From positions 124,001-188,000 of the forward strand of contig NZ_QOWJ01000006.1 of NCBI RefSeq assembly GCF_003332885.2: 64,000 nucleotides of DNA. Reading direction: 5' to 3'. The notes below the pieces were generated by a model that worked only from the letters and a program-made list of their open reading frames with translations, had not been told where the DNA came from and ran no database searches. Shown here one piece after another: positions 9,617-17,189 of the stretch; the first letter of the stretch is position 1, and each line of letters starts with the position of its first letter. The position numbers and the translations under genes are program-made. The stretch comes from Paracnuella aquatica (GTDB taxonomy: Bacteria; Bacteroidota; Bacteroidia; Chitinophagales; Chitinophagaceae).

Positions 9617-9865
9617 ATGGCACGTCTTGGATTAGGCCCCCTGCTGCTGGCCGGCGCCGCTGCTTTTGGATATTATAAGTACTCCAAAATGACCGCAGCC
9701 GAGAAAGATCAGCTGAAGCAAAAGGCAATGAAAGTGTATGAAGACAATGTTCCGCAAAATGTTCGCGACATGATCAATGGCAAGCAAGGTGGCCAACACC
9801 ACCAAACTGCCGGCGCTACTGGCGGCAACTACAACGGCGGAACCGATGGTTTTTCGCAGATGTAA
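9617..9865 (+). CDS. small single-span membrane protein of unknown function
   Basis: An 82-residue protein that I do not recognise. Residues about 5-22 form one hydrophobic segment (GLGPLLLAGAAAFGYYKY), followed by a charged helix (MTAAEKDQLKQKAMKVYEDNVPQNVRDMINGK) and a Gly/His/Gln-rich tail. The ATG has a purine-poor upstream region, as is usual in this phylum. A compact terminator follows the stop directly, which supports a real transcribed gene. The layout resembles small envelope stress proteins, but that is only a resemblance. Confidence 0.7.
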   Translation: MARLGLGPLLLAGAAAFGYYKYSKMTAAEKDQLKQKAMKVYEDNVPQNVRDMINGKQGGQHHQTAGATGGNYNGGTDGFSQM

Positions 9866-9871
9866 TTAAAT

Positions 9872-9891
9872 GGGCCGAAAGGCCCTTTTTT
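9872..9891 (+). terminator. intrinsic terminator after the 82-residue gene
   Basis: A short GC stem (GGGCC, GAAA tetraloop, GGCCC) with six T residues. The last bases overlap the stop of the convergent 83-residue gene. Confidence 0.85.
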
Positions 9892-10141
9892 ATTGCGCCT
9901 GCCCCAAGTGTATCCAGGCAAACACCGCGGCAACTAAAGCGGCCATGAACAGTGAAGGATAGTAAGCTGCCAACTTCCGCTCCGTGAAATGGGAAAGGGT
10001 CATGAACAACAGCATCAATCCAAAGAACGCCAAAGTGATTCCAACAGGTATCACGAAGCCTGCGATGCTCTTAGCAATGATCAGGACCCAAAAAAGACCA
10101 GCGGTAATTTGTAAGCAGCGGAAAAATGGTCGGCTTCCCAT
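9890..10141 (-). CDS. small polytopic membrane protein of unknown function
   Basis: An 83-residue, very hydrophobic protein, not recognised. Three likely membrane spans are visible: about residues 11-32 (ITAGLFWVLIIAKSIAGFVIPV), 34-50 (ITLAFFGLMLLFMTLSH) and 63-79 (LFMAALVAAVFAWIHLG), joined by a short basic loop (TERKLAAYYPS). The hydrophobic periodicity on this strand is coherent, unlike the opposite strand, which supports it being real. It is convergent with the gene at 9617 and overlaps that gene's terminator. Confidence 0.6.
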   Translation of the reverse strand: MGSRPFFRCLQITAGLFWVLIIAKSIAGFVIPVGITLAFFGLMLLFMTLSHFTERKLAAYYPSLFMAALVAAVFAWIHLGQAQ

Positions 10142-10272
10142 AGCACAATATTAAGCAACAGGTGTGTTTGATTATTGGGGAAAAACAGGCGCCAAAAAAG
10201 TTGCCCCCGGCGCCATTTCCATAAAGTTTGGCGAATGCCTTAATTTCTATGCTGCTGGTTTTTCTTTTCCCT

Positions 10273-10280
10273 TACTTTTG
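10273..10280 (+). promoter_or_regulatory. -7 promoter box for carB
   Basis: TACTTTTG, a perfect TAnnTTTG match. Transcription would start near 10286, giving a leader of about 160 bases before carB. The leader begins with a stem-loop plus T7 (10285-10307), then a possible 18-codon frame (10308-10364), then a stuttering inverted repeat. Confidence 0.6.
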
Positions 10281-10284
10281 CACC

Positions 10285-10307
10285 CCGGGCATAAACCCGG
10301 TTTTTTT
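10285..10307 (+). promoter_or_regulatory. terminator-like hairpin at the start of the carB leader
   Basis: CCGGG, six-base loop, CCCGG, then seven T residues, lying immediately downstream of the predicted carB transcription start. It has the form of an intrinsic terminator but is very close to the promoter, so it may act as an attenuator or as the 5' protecting hairpin of the leader. Confidence 0.5.
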
Positions 10308-10320
10308 ATGCCCAATAAGG

Positions 10321-10426
10321 AACGTTCGCAAGTTCCGGTGTTCAGCGGTTCAACGTTTTATTGAACCCTATACACAACAACTTGTGAACCCGTGAACTGG
10401 TGAACTTTCGAACTTTAGAACCCGTT
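10321..10426. repeat. stuttering inverted repeat in the carB leader
   Basis: The left arm (10321-10360) repeats GTTC-type words; the right arm (10379-10426) repeats GTGAAC/GAACTTT words. The arms are roughly reverse complementary around an 18-base centre. It shares its architecture, not its sequence, with elements at 17045, 28781, 35414, 39740 and 40328. Confidence 0.6.
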
Positions 10427-10443
10427 AAATTTCTTCAACGCTG

Positions 10444-13269
10444 ATGCCTAAAGACAACTCCATAAAGACAGTGCTCATCATCGGTTCCGGTCCCATTGTA
10501 ATTGGGCAGGCCGCAGAATTCGATTACTCCGGTACGCAGGCTGCCCGCAGCCTCCGCGAGGAAGGAATCAAAGTGATCCTGATCAACTCGAACCCCGCCA
10601 CCATTATGACTGACCCCATGATGGCCGACCGGGTGTACCTGTTGCCCCTGACCGTGGAAAGTATTGAACAGATCCTGGAAGAAAACCAGATCGATGCCGT
10701 GCTGCCCACTATGGGAGGCCAAACCGCCCTCAACCTGGCCAAAGAAGCCGAGGACCTGGGCATTTGGGAAAAATATGGCGTACGCCTGATCGGTGTGGAC
10801 ATCAAAGCCATTGATAAAGCCGAAGACCGCGAAAAGTTTCGCCAGTGGATGATTCAACTGGGGGTGCAGGTGGCCCGTGCAAAAACGGCCAACTCCTTCC
10901 TCGAAGGAAAAGAGTTTGCACAGGAAATCGGTTTTCCGCTGGTTATCCGCCCTTCGTTTACCCTGGGTGGTACCGGTGGCGGTTTTGTACACGATGCCTC
11001 GGAACTCGACGAAGCCTTGCAACGTGGCATCCAGGCATCGCCCATACACGAGGTGCTGGTGGAGCAGGCCGTGCTGGGCTGGAAAGAATACGAGCTGGAA
11101 CTGCTGCGCGACGCCGCCGACAACGTGGTAATCATTTGTACGGTAGAAAACTTCGATCCCATGGGCGTGCACACTGGCGACTCCATCACCGTGGCGCCGG
11201 CCATGACGCTGAGCGATACCGCGTTTCAATTAATGCGCAACACCGCCATCATGATGATGCGCGACCTGGGCAATTTTGCCGGCGGCTGTAACGTGCAGTT
11301 TGCCCTCAACCCCGATACCGAAGAGATCATTGCTATCGAGATCAACCCCCGCGTAAGCCGCTCTTCGGCGCTGGCTTCCAAAGCCACGGGTTACCCCATT
11401 GCCAAGATCGCTTCCAAACTGGCCATTGGCTACACGCTGGACGAGCTGACCAACCCGATTGTTCAAACCACTTCGGCTTATTTCGAGCCCGCGCTGGACT
11501 ATGTGATTGTAAAAATTCCACGCTGGAATTTTGATAAATTCAAAGGTGCCAACGATACGCTGGGCCTGCAAATGAAAAGCGTAGGTGAAGTGATGGGCAT
11601 CGGCCGCTCGTTTACCGAAGCCATCCAGAAAGCCTGCCAGAGCCTGGAGAACAACGCCGTTGGTTTGGGCTATTATGGCAAAAGCCAGATGCACGCCGAA
11701 GAGCTCATCGAGTACATCAAAACACCGAAATGGGACCGCATATTCCGCATTAAAGATGCGCTGATGCTGGGTGTGAGTGTAAAAACCATTTCCAAAGTAA
11801 CGAACGGCATCGACCGCTGGTTCCTGTACGAGATCCAAAAGATCGTAAACATTGAAAAGGAACTGGCTAAATATTACGTTGAAGACATCCCGATGGACCT
11901 GCTGAAAGAAGCCAAGGTCAATGGGTTTTCCGACGACCAGATTGCCCGCATCAGCCGCGGTGGCAACGAGGAAGAAGTGTACGAGAAGCGCAAAGCTGCA
12001 GGCATTACCCGGGTGTTTAAAATGGTAGATACCTGCTCTGCGGAATTTGCCGCCAAAACCCCATATTTCTATAGCACGTTTGAAGAAGGCGGTGCTAATG
12101 AAAGCAAGGTGACGGATAAAAAGAAAATCATTGTGCTGGGCTCGGGTCCTAACCGAATTGGGCAGGGCATTGAGTTCGACTACTGCTGTGTGCACGGCCT
12201 GCTGGCAGTGCGTGAATGCGGGTATGAATCCATCATGGTGAACTGCAACCCCGAAACCGTTTCCACCGATTTCGACATTGCCGACAAGCTCTACTTCGAG
12301 CCTGTATTCTGGGAGCACCTGTGGGAGATCATTGAGCATGAAAAGCCCGAAGGCGTGATTGTGCAACTGGGTGGGCAAACGGCCCTGAAAATGGCTGAAA
12401 AGCTGACCGAGAAAGGCATCAAGATCATCGGAACTTCGTTCGACAGCATGGACCTGGCCGAAGACCGCGGCCGTTTTTCCGATAAACTAAAAGAACTGGA
12501 AATTCCGTACCCTGAGTACGGCACTGCATACGATGTGGATGAAGCCGTGGCCGTGGCCAACAAAGTGGGCTACCCCGTGCTGGTGCGCCCCAGCTATGTA
12601 TTGGGCGGTCAGCGGATGCGGATTGTGATCAACGACGACGAAGTGGAAAAAGCGGTGATCTCCCTGCTCAAACACATTCCAGGCAACAAAATCCTGATCG
12701 ACCATTTCCTGGACCGCTGCCAGGAGGCCGAGATTGATGCCCTATTCGACGGCGAGAATTTCCATGTAATGGGTGTGATGGAGCATATTGAGCCGGCTGG
12801 TATCCACAGCGGCGACTCCAACGCGGTGCTGCCGGCATTTAACCTGCCGCCGCTCACCGTTACCACCATGGAATACTACGCCGAAAAAATTGCACGGGCA
12901 CTCAACATCAAAGGTTTGATCAACATCCAGTTTGCCATTAAAGACGGCAAAGTGTATGTAATTGAAGCCAACCCACGTGCATCGCGTACCACGCCGTTCA
13001 TTGCCAAGGCGTACGATATCCCGTACCTCAACATCGCCACCAAGATCATGTTGGGAGCTGCCAAGCTCACCGATTTTACCTTTGAGAAAAAACTGAACGG
13101 GTTTGCCATCAAAGAACCGGTGTTCTCGTTCAACAAGTTTCCAGGCGTAAACAAAGAGCTGGGCCCTGAGATGAAATCGACCGGCGAGGCCATCCGCTTC
13201 ATTAAAGACCTGAGGGATCCTTATTTCCGCCAGTTGTATAAAGACCGGAGCATGTACCTGTCGAAATAG
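10444..13269 (+). CDS. carB: carbamoyl-phosphate synthase large subunit lacking the MGS-like domain
   Basis: Makes carbamoyl phosphate from glutamine-derived ammonia, bicarbonate and two ATP for pyrimidine and arginine synthesis, in complex with CarA (not in this window). The 941 residues contain both ATP-grasp halves: carboxyphosphate half (GSGPIVIGQAAEFDYSG, PSFTLGGTGGG, ENFDPMGVHTGDSITVAP, EINPRVSRSSALASKATGYPIAK) and carbamate half (GSGPNRIGQGIEFDYCCVH, RPSYVLGGQRMRIV, EPAGIHSGDSNAVLP, EANPRASRTTPFIAKA). It ends RQLYKDRSMYLSK, about 130 residues before the usual end of a 1070-residue CarB, so the C-terminal methylglyoxal-synthase-like allosteric domain is missing. No remnant follows; a terminator lies within 70 bases. 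Allosteric control by UMP or ornithine is therefore not expected. I believe short CarB proteins are known in some Bacteroidota. Confidence 0.96.
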   Translation: MPKDNSIKTVLIIGSGPIVIGQAAEFDYSGTQAARSLREEGIKVILINSNPATIMTDPMMADRVYLLPLTVESIEQILEENQIDAVLPTMGGQTALNLAKEAEDLGIWEKYGVRLIGVDIKAIDKAEDREKFRQWMIQLGVQVARAKTANSFLEGKEFAQEIGFPLVIRPSFTLGGTGGGFVHDASELDEALQRGIQASPIHEVLVEQAVLGWKEYELELLRDAADNVVIICTVENFDPMGVHTGDSITVAPAMTLSDTAFQLMRNTAIMMMRDLGNFAGGCNVQFALNPDTEEIIAIEINPRVSRSSALASKATGYPIAKIASKLAIGYTLDELTNPIVQTTSAYFEPALDYVIVKIPRWNFDKFKGANDTLGLQMKSVGEVMGIGRSFTEAIQKACQSLENNAVGLGYYGKSQMHAEELIEYIKTPKWDRIFRIKDALMLGVSVKTISKVTNGIDRWFLYEIQKIVNIEKELAKYYVEDIPMDLLKEAKVNGFSDDQIARISRGGNEEEVYEKRKAAGITRVFKMVDTCSAEFAAKTPYFYSTFEEGGANESKVTDKKKIIVLGSGPNRIGQGIEFDYCCVHGLLAVRECGYESIMVNCNPETVSTDFDIADKLYFEPVFWEHLWEIIEHEKPEGVIVQLGGQTALKMAEKLTEKGIKIIGTSFDSMDLAEDRGRFSDKLKELEIPYPEYGTAYDVDEAVAVANKVGYPVLVRPSYVLGGQRMRIVINDDEVEKAVISLLKHIPGNKILIDHFLDRCQEAEIDALFDGENFHVMGVMEHIEPAGIHSGDSNAVLPAFNLPPLTVTTMEYYAEKIARALNIKGLINIQFAIKDGKVYVIEANPRASRTTPFIAKAYDIPYLNIATKIMLGAAKLTDFTFEKKLNGFAIKEPVFSFNKFPGVNKELGPEMKSTGEAIRFIKDLRDPYFRQLYKDRSMYLSK

Positions 13270-13311
13270 GAAGAACTAGGAAAATTTAGATTGAATATGA
13301 TTAATATGGAA

Positions 13312-13341
13312 AGCCTGCGGCAGTTGCCGCGGGCTTTTTTT
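13312..13341 (+). terminator. intrinsic terminator after carB
   Basis: Stem GCCTGCGGCA with TGCCGCGGGC (one T-G pair), a two-base turn and seven T residues, about 45 bases after the carB stop. Confidence 0.88.
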
Positions 13342-13422
13342 GTTGTAGTAGGTTTTGTTGCTGCACAGTGTTGTTGTGCTATGTTCTGGCTTAAGCGATA
13401 TAATTTTAAAGCTATAGTGTCT

Positions 13423-13506
13423 GTCATGCCGAACTTGTTTCGGCATCTCCTTCTTTTATCAGTGTCTACTACCGCACAAGTAGATGCCGACATGCGTCGG
13501 CATGAC
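13423..13506. repeat. GTCATGCCGA palindromic repeat, complete copy
   Basis: The left arm 13423-13450 begins GTCATGCCGAACTTGTTTCG and itself folds (ATGCCGAA...TTCGGCAT). The right arm 13482-13506 reads AGATGCCGACATGCGTCGGC then ATGACA, the inverted partner. About 30 bases separate the arms. The element occupies the gap between carB and the DinB-family gene and contains no gene. Confidence 0.75.
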
Positions 13507-13628
13507 AACTCTGCTGGTTAGCGGGTCTTTAATGTCGCCATTCATCATTTTGAAAAAAGCAGCACGGTGGCTGCGCTTAATTTTACGCCATTCAATTATT
13601 GTATTCACCCAACCACAAACCCACAACC

Positions 13629-14111
13629 ATGAATAACCGCGAAATACAGATCATTGCGGAGCAACTGAAAGATACCTGGGCCGGCGACCCCTGGTTTGGC
13701 AAACCTGCCCAACAATTGCTGGCAGGTATTACTGAAGAGGAAGCATACGAACAACCGCAGGGCCAGCACAGCATTGCGCAACTGGTTTGGCATATGGCCA
13801 ACTGGCGGCAGTTTACAATCAGCCGGCTGCAACCCAACAGTAGCCCGGATGTGTCGCTTTTTGAAACGGCCGATTGGCGCCCTGCAGCACCCGATTCGGA
13901 ATATACCTTTACCAAAGGATTGCAAGAATTGGAAACATCGCAAGCCGAACTGCTGCGGACATTGCAAACCTTAGAAGATAGTTTGCTCGATGAATTGGTG
14001 GCGGGGCGCAATTATACATTCAGGCACTTGCTGCACGGCATTGTTCAGCACGATATTTACCACCTGGGCCAGATTGCGTACATCACAAAAATGCTTCGTG
14101 CAGCGGGTTAG
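13629..14111 (+). CDS. DinB-family (DinB/YfiT-like) protein
   Basis: A 160-residue four-helix-bundle protein of the DinB/YfiT superfamily, putative metal-dependent enzymes often linked to thiol transfer or hydrolysis; the precise substrate is unknown. The three metal-binding histidines are visible: LVWHMANWRQ near residue 55 and the C-terminal pair in GIVQHDIYHLGQIAYITK near residues 138-142. The ATG at 13629 (MNNREIQIIAEQ) is preferred over an upstream TTG because the extra residues are proline-rich and lie outside the fold. A near -7 box (TAATTTTA, 13578-13585) lies about 45 bases upstream. Single-gene unit. Confidence 0.85.
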   Translation: MNNREIQIIAEQLKDTWAGDPWFGKPAQQLLAGITEEEAYEQPQGQHSIAQLVWHMANWRQFTISRLQPNSSPDVSLFETADWRPAAPDSEYTFTKGLQELETSQAELLRTLQTLEDSLLDELVAGRNYTFRHLLHGIVQHDIYHLGQIAYITKMLRAAG

Positions 14112-14427
14112 GCATGTTTTTACAAATGCTGATGACCGTTTGTGCGAAAGTGAAAGATTGAATTCGCCGCGTGGCTGTAGTTATGCGTTGCCCATTGCCT
14201 GTTATAGCGAGTAGCGCATCGTCACCGCTTTATTTGGGCTAAAATATTGCTGCTGCGCTATTTACCCGGAAGAGCATTTTATATGTGATGACGTGCAAGC
14301 GCAACCAAAAACAAAATCACGTGTTGTAGAAAAGTGCGGGCATAAAAAAAGGCCTGCCCTGAAAAGAGCCGGCCGTTGCTAACCTATGAAAAACACCAGT
14401 TTCAAATATAGGGGAAAAAGTGTTTTT
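14112..14427. other. convergent intergenic region
   Basis: About 316 bases between the DinB-family gene and the sigma-factor operon. It holds the minus-strand terminator at 14344-14374. Nothing else is recognised; a few inverted fragments (TAGCGAGTAGCGCA) are too short to interpret. Confidence 0.5.
14344..14374 (-). terminator. intrinsic terminator of the ECF sigma operon
   Basis: Read on the minus strand: a 10-bp stem (GGCCGGCTCT with AGGGCAGGCC, one mismatch and one wobble), a TTTC loop and seven T residues. It lies about 55 bases after the last gene of the operon. Confidence 0.78.
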
Positions 14428-14859
14428 CTACAACGGCTCGTTTCCTCTTTTATTTGGGCGATTGTTGGGTCGGTTGTTTGTGCGCTCCCTTGCACGTTCT
14501 TCACGCATTCGTTTTACCTCGTCCACAAAGTCGCGTTCATGTTTGAACACGTCGTTGCTGCGTTTATCGCCTACAATATTTTTAAACTGTCCGCGGTAGT
14601 TGAGGCGCAGCTCGGCTACCTTTTGCTGCAGCACCAGTTGGTCGCCGCGGTTGTCCTGCGTGGTCTTGCGCAGGTCGTTGAAGTAGTTGAGAAAAACGGG
14701 TCCAAACTGGTCGGCTTCGCGTTTGCTCAGGCCCAGCTTCTTCTGAATATATTCGGTCATCCGTTCCCGTACCTGTCCGCCGGGCCCATCATCGTCTTGC
14801 GCAAGGGCGGCCGTGGAAAAGAGCAGGGAAAGAATGATACTGTATAAAAATTTTTTCAT
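14428..14859 (-). CDS. periplasmic helical protein, probable sensor of the ECF sigma system
   Basis: A 143-residue exported protein: signal peptide residues 1-20 (ending ALAQ), then an acidic start (DDDGPGG) and amphipathic helices (RERMTEYIQKKLGLSKREAD..., DFVDEVKRMREERARERT) with a basic, Asn/Pro-rich tail. Size and helix pattern recall CpxP/Spy or CnrX-like periplasmic sensors, and similar genes in this phylum are labelled sensors of ECF sigma factors; that assignment is inference from position. It is the third gene of a sigma, membrane anti-sigma, periplasmic-protein operon, 8 bases after the second gene. Confidence 0.72.
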   Translation of the reverse strand: MKKFLYSIILSLLFSTAALAQDDDGPGGQVRERMTEYIQKKLGLSKREADQFGPVFLNYFNDLRKTTQDNRGDQLVLQQKVAELRLNYRGQFKNIVGDKRSNDVFKHERDFVDEVKRMREERARERTNNRPNNRPNKRGNEPL

Positions 14860-14867
14860 AGGTTTTG

Positions 14868-15593
14868 TTAGTTTAATTGCTCCGTGTCGGCAGGCAGCTG
14901 ATCCAAAAACGCATCCAGCTCACTAACCGGCACATCCTTCAGCATACGCCGCACTTCGGGGCGGCTGGCGCCTTTTTGTAAGGCAGTTTCTGTGCCAGCG
15001 ATTTCCACTACTTCAATAAAGTCGTCCAGTTCCTCGCTGCTTACATTACGGAGCTTATTTTCCAGCCATGCTTCGGGCTGGCTGGAAAGGCTGGGCCCAT
15101 TGTTACCGGAGAACAAAAATCCGCCCAGCACGATGGCGCCTGTAACCACAGCCGCGGCTGCGTAGCGTACCCAGTTGCGCGAAAACATCGAAACCACGCG
15201 GGCCTGCTCTTTTTTCGGGGCCACCTGTTGCAGCACAGCTGCGCTAAAGTTGTCGAAATAGCCTGCGGGCACAGCATGGGGCATGGTACGGGCCTGATGC
15301 ATCCATGCCGGTAACTCTTCCGCTGCAGTTACCGGCGGCACCAAGTTTTCATGGAAATAGTTTTCGGGTATAGCAAAGGGTGTTTGCCTAGGCAGGCCCG
15401 CCAGCAGGGGTGACAGGGCAGCCAGTTCTTCAGAGGCACTTTCAGCAGTGTTGCCTTTCACAATAGCCAGTACAGCAGAGGCAAAGTTTTCAAAGTAACC
15501 TTGGGGCAGATCAAAAACGGGCATCTTTGCATTCAGGGGCAAACTGCTGTTGAGTTGTTCAAGTTCTCTGTGTATGTCTATACGGCTATTCAT
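14868..15593 (-). CDS. membrane-anchored anti-sigma-type protein with repeated P-x-x-YF motifs
   Basis: A 241-residue protein with one membrane span near residues 144-162 (YAAAAVVTGAIVLGGFLF). The cytoplasmic N-terminal part has three copies of a short motif: DLPQGYFENFASAVL (about 28), AIPENYFHENL (about 74) and AVPAGYFDNFSAAVLQQV (about 108). Such a repeat may be the sigma-binding surface. The periplasmic part ends in SELDAFLDQLPADTEQLN, with an internally similar EELDDFIEVVEI stretch. The place between an ECF sigma gene (36 bases upstream) and a periplasmic sensor, and the topology, suggest an anti-sigma factor. No ZAS zinc motif is present, so the family is unnamed here. Confidence 0.7.
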   Translation of the reverse strand: MNSRIDIHRELEQLNSSLPLNAKMPVFDLPQGYFENFASAVLAIVKGNTAESASEELAALSPLLAGLPRQTPFAIPENYFHENLVPPVTAAEELPAWMHQARTMPHAVPAGYFDNFSAAVLQQVAPKKEQARVVSMFSRNWVRYAAAAVVTGAIVLGGFLFSGNNGPSLSSQPEAWLENKLRNVSSEELDDFIEVVEIAGTETALQKGASRPEVRRMLKDVPVSELDAFLDQLPADTEQLN

Positions 15594-15629
15594 GTTTGCG
15601 TTCCTAAGACCCTTTTAGTGCTCCGTGGT

Positions 15630-16184
15630 TTAACGGTTTTGTATAAAATCCTCAATTTTTTTTACTGCGTGGTGATAGCTGGCTTTAAGCGCCCCGGCGC
15701 TGGTGTCCAGCACCCGGCTCATTTCCTCGTAAGGCATTTCATCGTAATACCGCAGGGTAAACACCACCCGTTGCTTTTCGGGCAGTTGCTGGATGGCCAG
15801 TTGCAGTTTCCATTCCAGTTTGTTGGCGTCGAAGCCTTTTTCGGCGTGTAGTGTATTGCTGAGACCGCTTTCCACATCGCTGAGCGATACGGCGGCCCGT
15901 TTTTTCTGGCCTTCCAAAAACGAAAGGCATTCGTTGGTGGCAATGCGGTACAGCCAGGTGTAGAGTTGTGATTCTTCCTTGAAATTGTCCAGACCTTTCC
16001 ATACCCGGATAAATACGTTTTGCAGCACATCGTTGGCATCGTCGTGGGTTACCACCAGCCGGCGGATGTGCCAATACAGGCGCTCCTGGTATTTTTTGAT
16101 GATCTTGGTAAAAGCGGCCTCCCTGCTTTGGGGTTGCCGAAACTGCGCCAACAGTTCGCTATCAGTAAGTTCGTTCATCGGCAT
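15630..16184 (-). CDS. RNA polymerase ECF sigma factor
   Basis: A 184-residue sigma-70 family factor of the extracytoplasmic-function type. Region 2 is seen in YWHIRRLVVTHDDANDVLQNVFIRVWKGLDNF (about residues 33-65) with the -10 recognition segment, and region 4 in LPEKQRVVFTLRYYDEMPYEEMSRVLDTSAGALKASYHHAVKKI (about 133-177), a helix-turn-helix that reads the -35. Two ATGs (MPMNEL) are possible; the outer one is listed. A -7 box CAAAGATA (TATCTTTG on the minus strand) lies 43 bases upstream. It heads a three-gene operon with its likely anti-sigma and sensor, divergent from the PhoB-like gene. Confidence 0.94.
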   Translation of the reverse strand: MPMNELTDSELLAQFRQPQSREAAFTKIIKKYQERLYWHIRRLVVTHDDANDVLQNVFIRVWKGLDNFKEESQLYTWLYRIATNECLSFLEGQKKRAAVSLSDVESGLSNTLHAEKGFDANKLEWKLQLAIQQLPEKQRVVFTLRYYDEMPYEEMSRVLDTSAGALKASYHHAVKKIEDFIQNR

Positions 16185-16226
16185 GAGCGGGGTTTGGTTT
16201 GGCAGGTATTGGACTATTTAGGGCGC

Positions 16227-16234
16227 CAAAGATA
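16227..16234 (-). promoter_or_regulatory. -7 promoter box of the ECF sigma operon
   Basis: TATCTTTG on the minus strand, a perfect TAnnTTTG match about 43 bases before the sigma start. Confidence 0.6.
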
Positions 16235-16281
16235 GATTTTTATGGAAATAGTAGCGGGGCCGTTAGCAGCTGCCCCGTTGG

Positions 16282-16330
16282 TTAAGTAATTATTAACTCT
16301 GCGTAAACAGGCCGTTACCAAATGGAATTG
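16282..16330 (+). promoter_or_regulatory. PHO-box-like array of 11-bp direct repeats before the PhoB-like gene
   Basis: Five pentamers start exactly every 11 bases: TTAAG (16282), TTAAC (16293), TAAAC (16304), TTACC (16315) and a weak AATTG (16326). A perfect -7 box TAGGTTTG follows at 16333. An 11-bp direct-repeat period is the geometry of PhoB sites in E. coli. The same word and period recur before the TonB-dependent receptor at 24795, so autoregulation is inferred. Confidence 0.65.
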
Positions 16331-16332
16331 AG

Positions 16333-16340
16333 TAGGTTTG
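16333..16340 (+). promoter_or_regulatory. -7 promoter box of the PhoB-like gene
   Basis: TAGGTTTG, a perfect TAnnTTTG match. It lies inside the longest possible reading frame of the regulator, which argues that translation starts at the ATG 24 bases downstream (16364), not at 16322. Confidence 0.65.
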
Positions 16341-16363
16341 CCCCCAACGAAAAAGCCCCTTAC

Positions 16364-17044
16364 ATGAGCACAAAGGCAAGAAAAGTACTGATTGCCGACG
16401 ACGAGCCCGACATTCTCGAAATCCTGAAATACAACCTCGAAAAAGCCGGCTACGAAGTGGCTACCGCCAAAGATGGCGACGACGCGCTGGATGCGGCCCG
16501 CCGGTTTAGCCCCGACCTGGTGGTGCTGGACATTATGATGCCCCGCAAAAACGGCGTAGAGGTTTGCGAAATATTGCGGGCACAGCCACAATTTAAAAAC
16601 ACGCTCATCCTGTTTTTAACCGCCCTCAGCGACGAGGCCACGCAGATCAAAGGCCTCACCACAGGCGCCGACGATTATGTGAGCAAGCCCATTTCCCCGC
16701 AGGTTTTTTTAAGCAAAGTGGCTGCCCTGCTGCGCCGCCTGCCCTCCCCCGAAGTGCAGCACGCCATTACCATCGGCAGCCTCACCATCGATCCCGAAAA
16801 ATTTTTGGTGGAATACGAAGGCAAGGAAATTGTGCTGGCAAAAAAAGAGTTTGAGCTGCTGCACCTGCTGGCCTCCAAACCCGGCCGCGTTTTCTTGCGC
16901 AACGAGATCCTGAGCCAGGTATGGGGCAACGATGTGATTGTTGGCGACCGCACCATCGACGTGCACATCCGCAAGATCCGCCAGAAAATGGGCGTTGATT
17001 GTATTACTACAGTGAAAGGCGTGGGGTATAAGTTTGAGTTGTGA
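16364..17044 (+). CDS. PhoB-like OmpR-family response regulator
   Basis: A 226-residue DNA-binding response regulator. The receiver domain (residues 6-120) has the acidic pair in IADDEPD, the phospho-acceptor Asp56 in VVLDIMMP, the Thr in LFLTALSD and Lys in DDYVSKPISP. The winged-helix effector domain (about 135-226) shows the OmpR pattern (LAKKEFELLHLLASKPGRVFLRNEIL, RTIDVHIRKIRQKMG, IKGVGYKF-like end). The start at 16364 is chosen from the promoter position. The sensor kinase follows after 145 bases. The 11-bp direct-repeat array at its own promoter and at phosphate-type transport genes suggests that it is the phosphate regulator of this genome. Confidence 0.92.
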   Translation: MSTKARKVLIADDEPDILEILKYNLEKAGYEVATAKDGDDALDAARRFSPDLVVLDIMMPRKNGVEVCEILRAQPQFKNTLILFLTALSDEATQIKGLTTGADDYVSKPISPQVFLSKVAALLRRLPSPEVQHAITIGSLTIDPEKFLVEYEGKEIVLAKKEFELLHLLASKPGRVFLRNEILSQVWGNDVIVGDRTIDVHIRKIRQKMGVDCITTVKGVGYKFEL

Positions 17045-17182
17045 GGAGGTCCGAAGACGGAAGTCCGCAGTCGGAAGACCAGGCGCAATACAACTGATTT
17101 GAAATCAGGTCAAAGGATTTATTTAAATTTCACAACACCGCCCGCTTAACACATCTTCGGACATCGGACTTCCGTCTTCCAA
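17045..17182. repeat. stuttering inverted repeat between regulator and kinase genes
   Basis: The left arm 17045-17080 repeats GGAAG/TCCGAAGAC/AGTCCG words; the right arm 17151-17182 reads TCTTCGGACATCGGACTTCC followed by GTCTTCC, its approximate reverse complement. The 70-base centre carries a smaller hairpin (CTGATTT GAAATCAG). The right arm ends 7 bases before the kinase ATG. Confidence 0.65.
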
Positions 17183-17189
17183 CTTCATT

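Noticed and set aside
13270-13311. Possible frameshifted remnant of the missing CarB C-terminal domain
   Set aside because: The downstream bases show no MGS-like coding in any frame and a terminator follows within 45 bases.
13291-13521. Small frame reading through the repeat at 13423 (contains SVMPNLFRHLLL)
   Set aside because: It is the translation of the palindromic repeat, a frequent false gene in this phylum.
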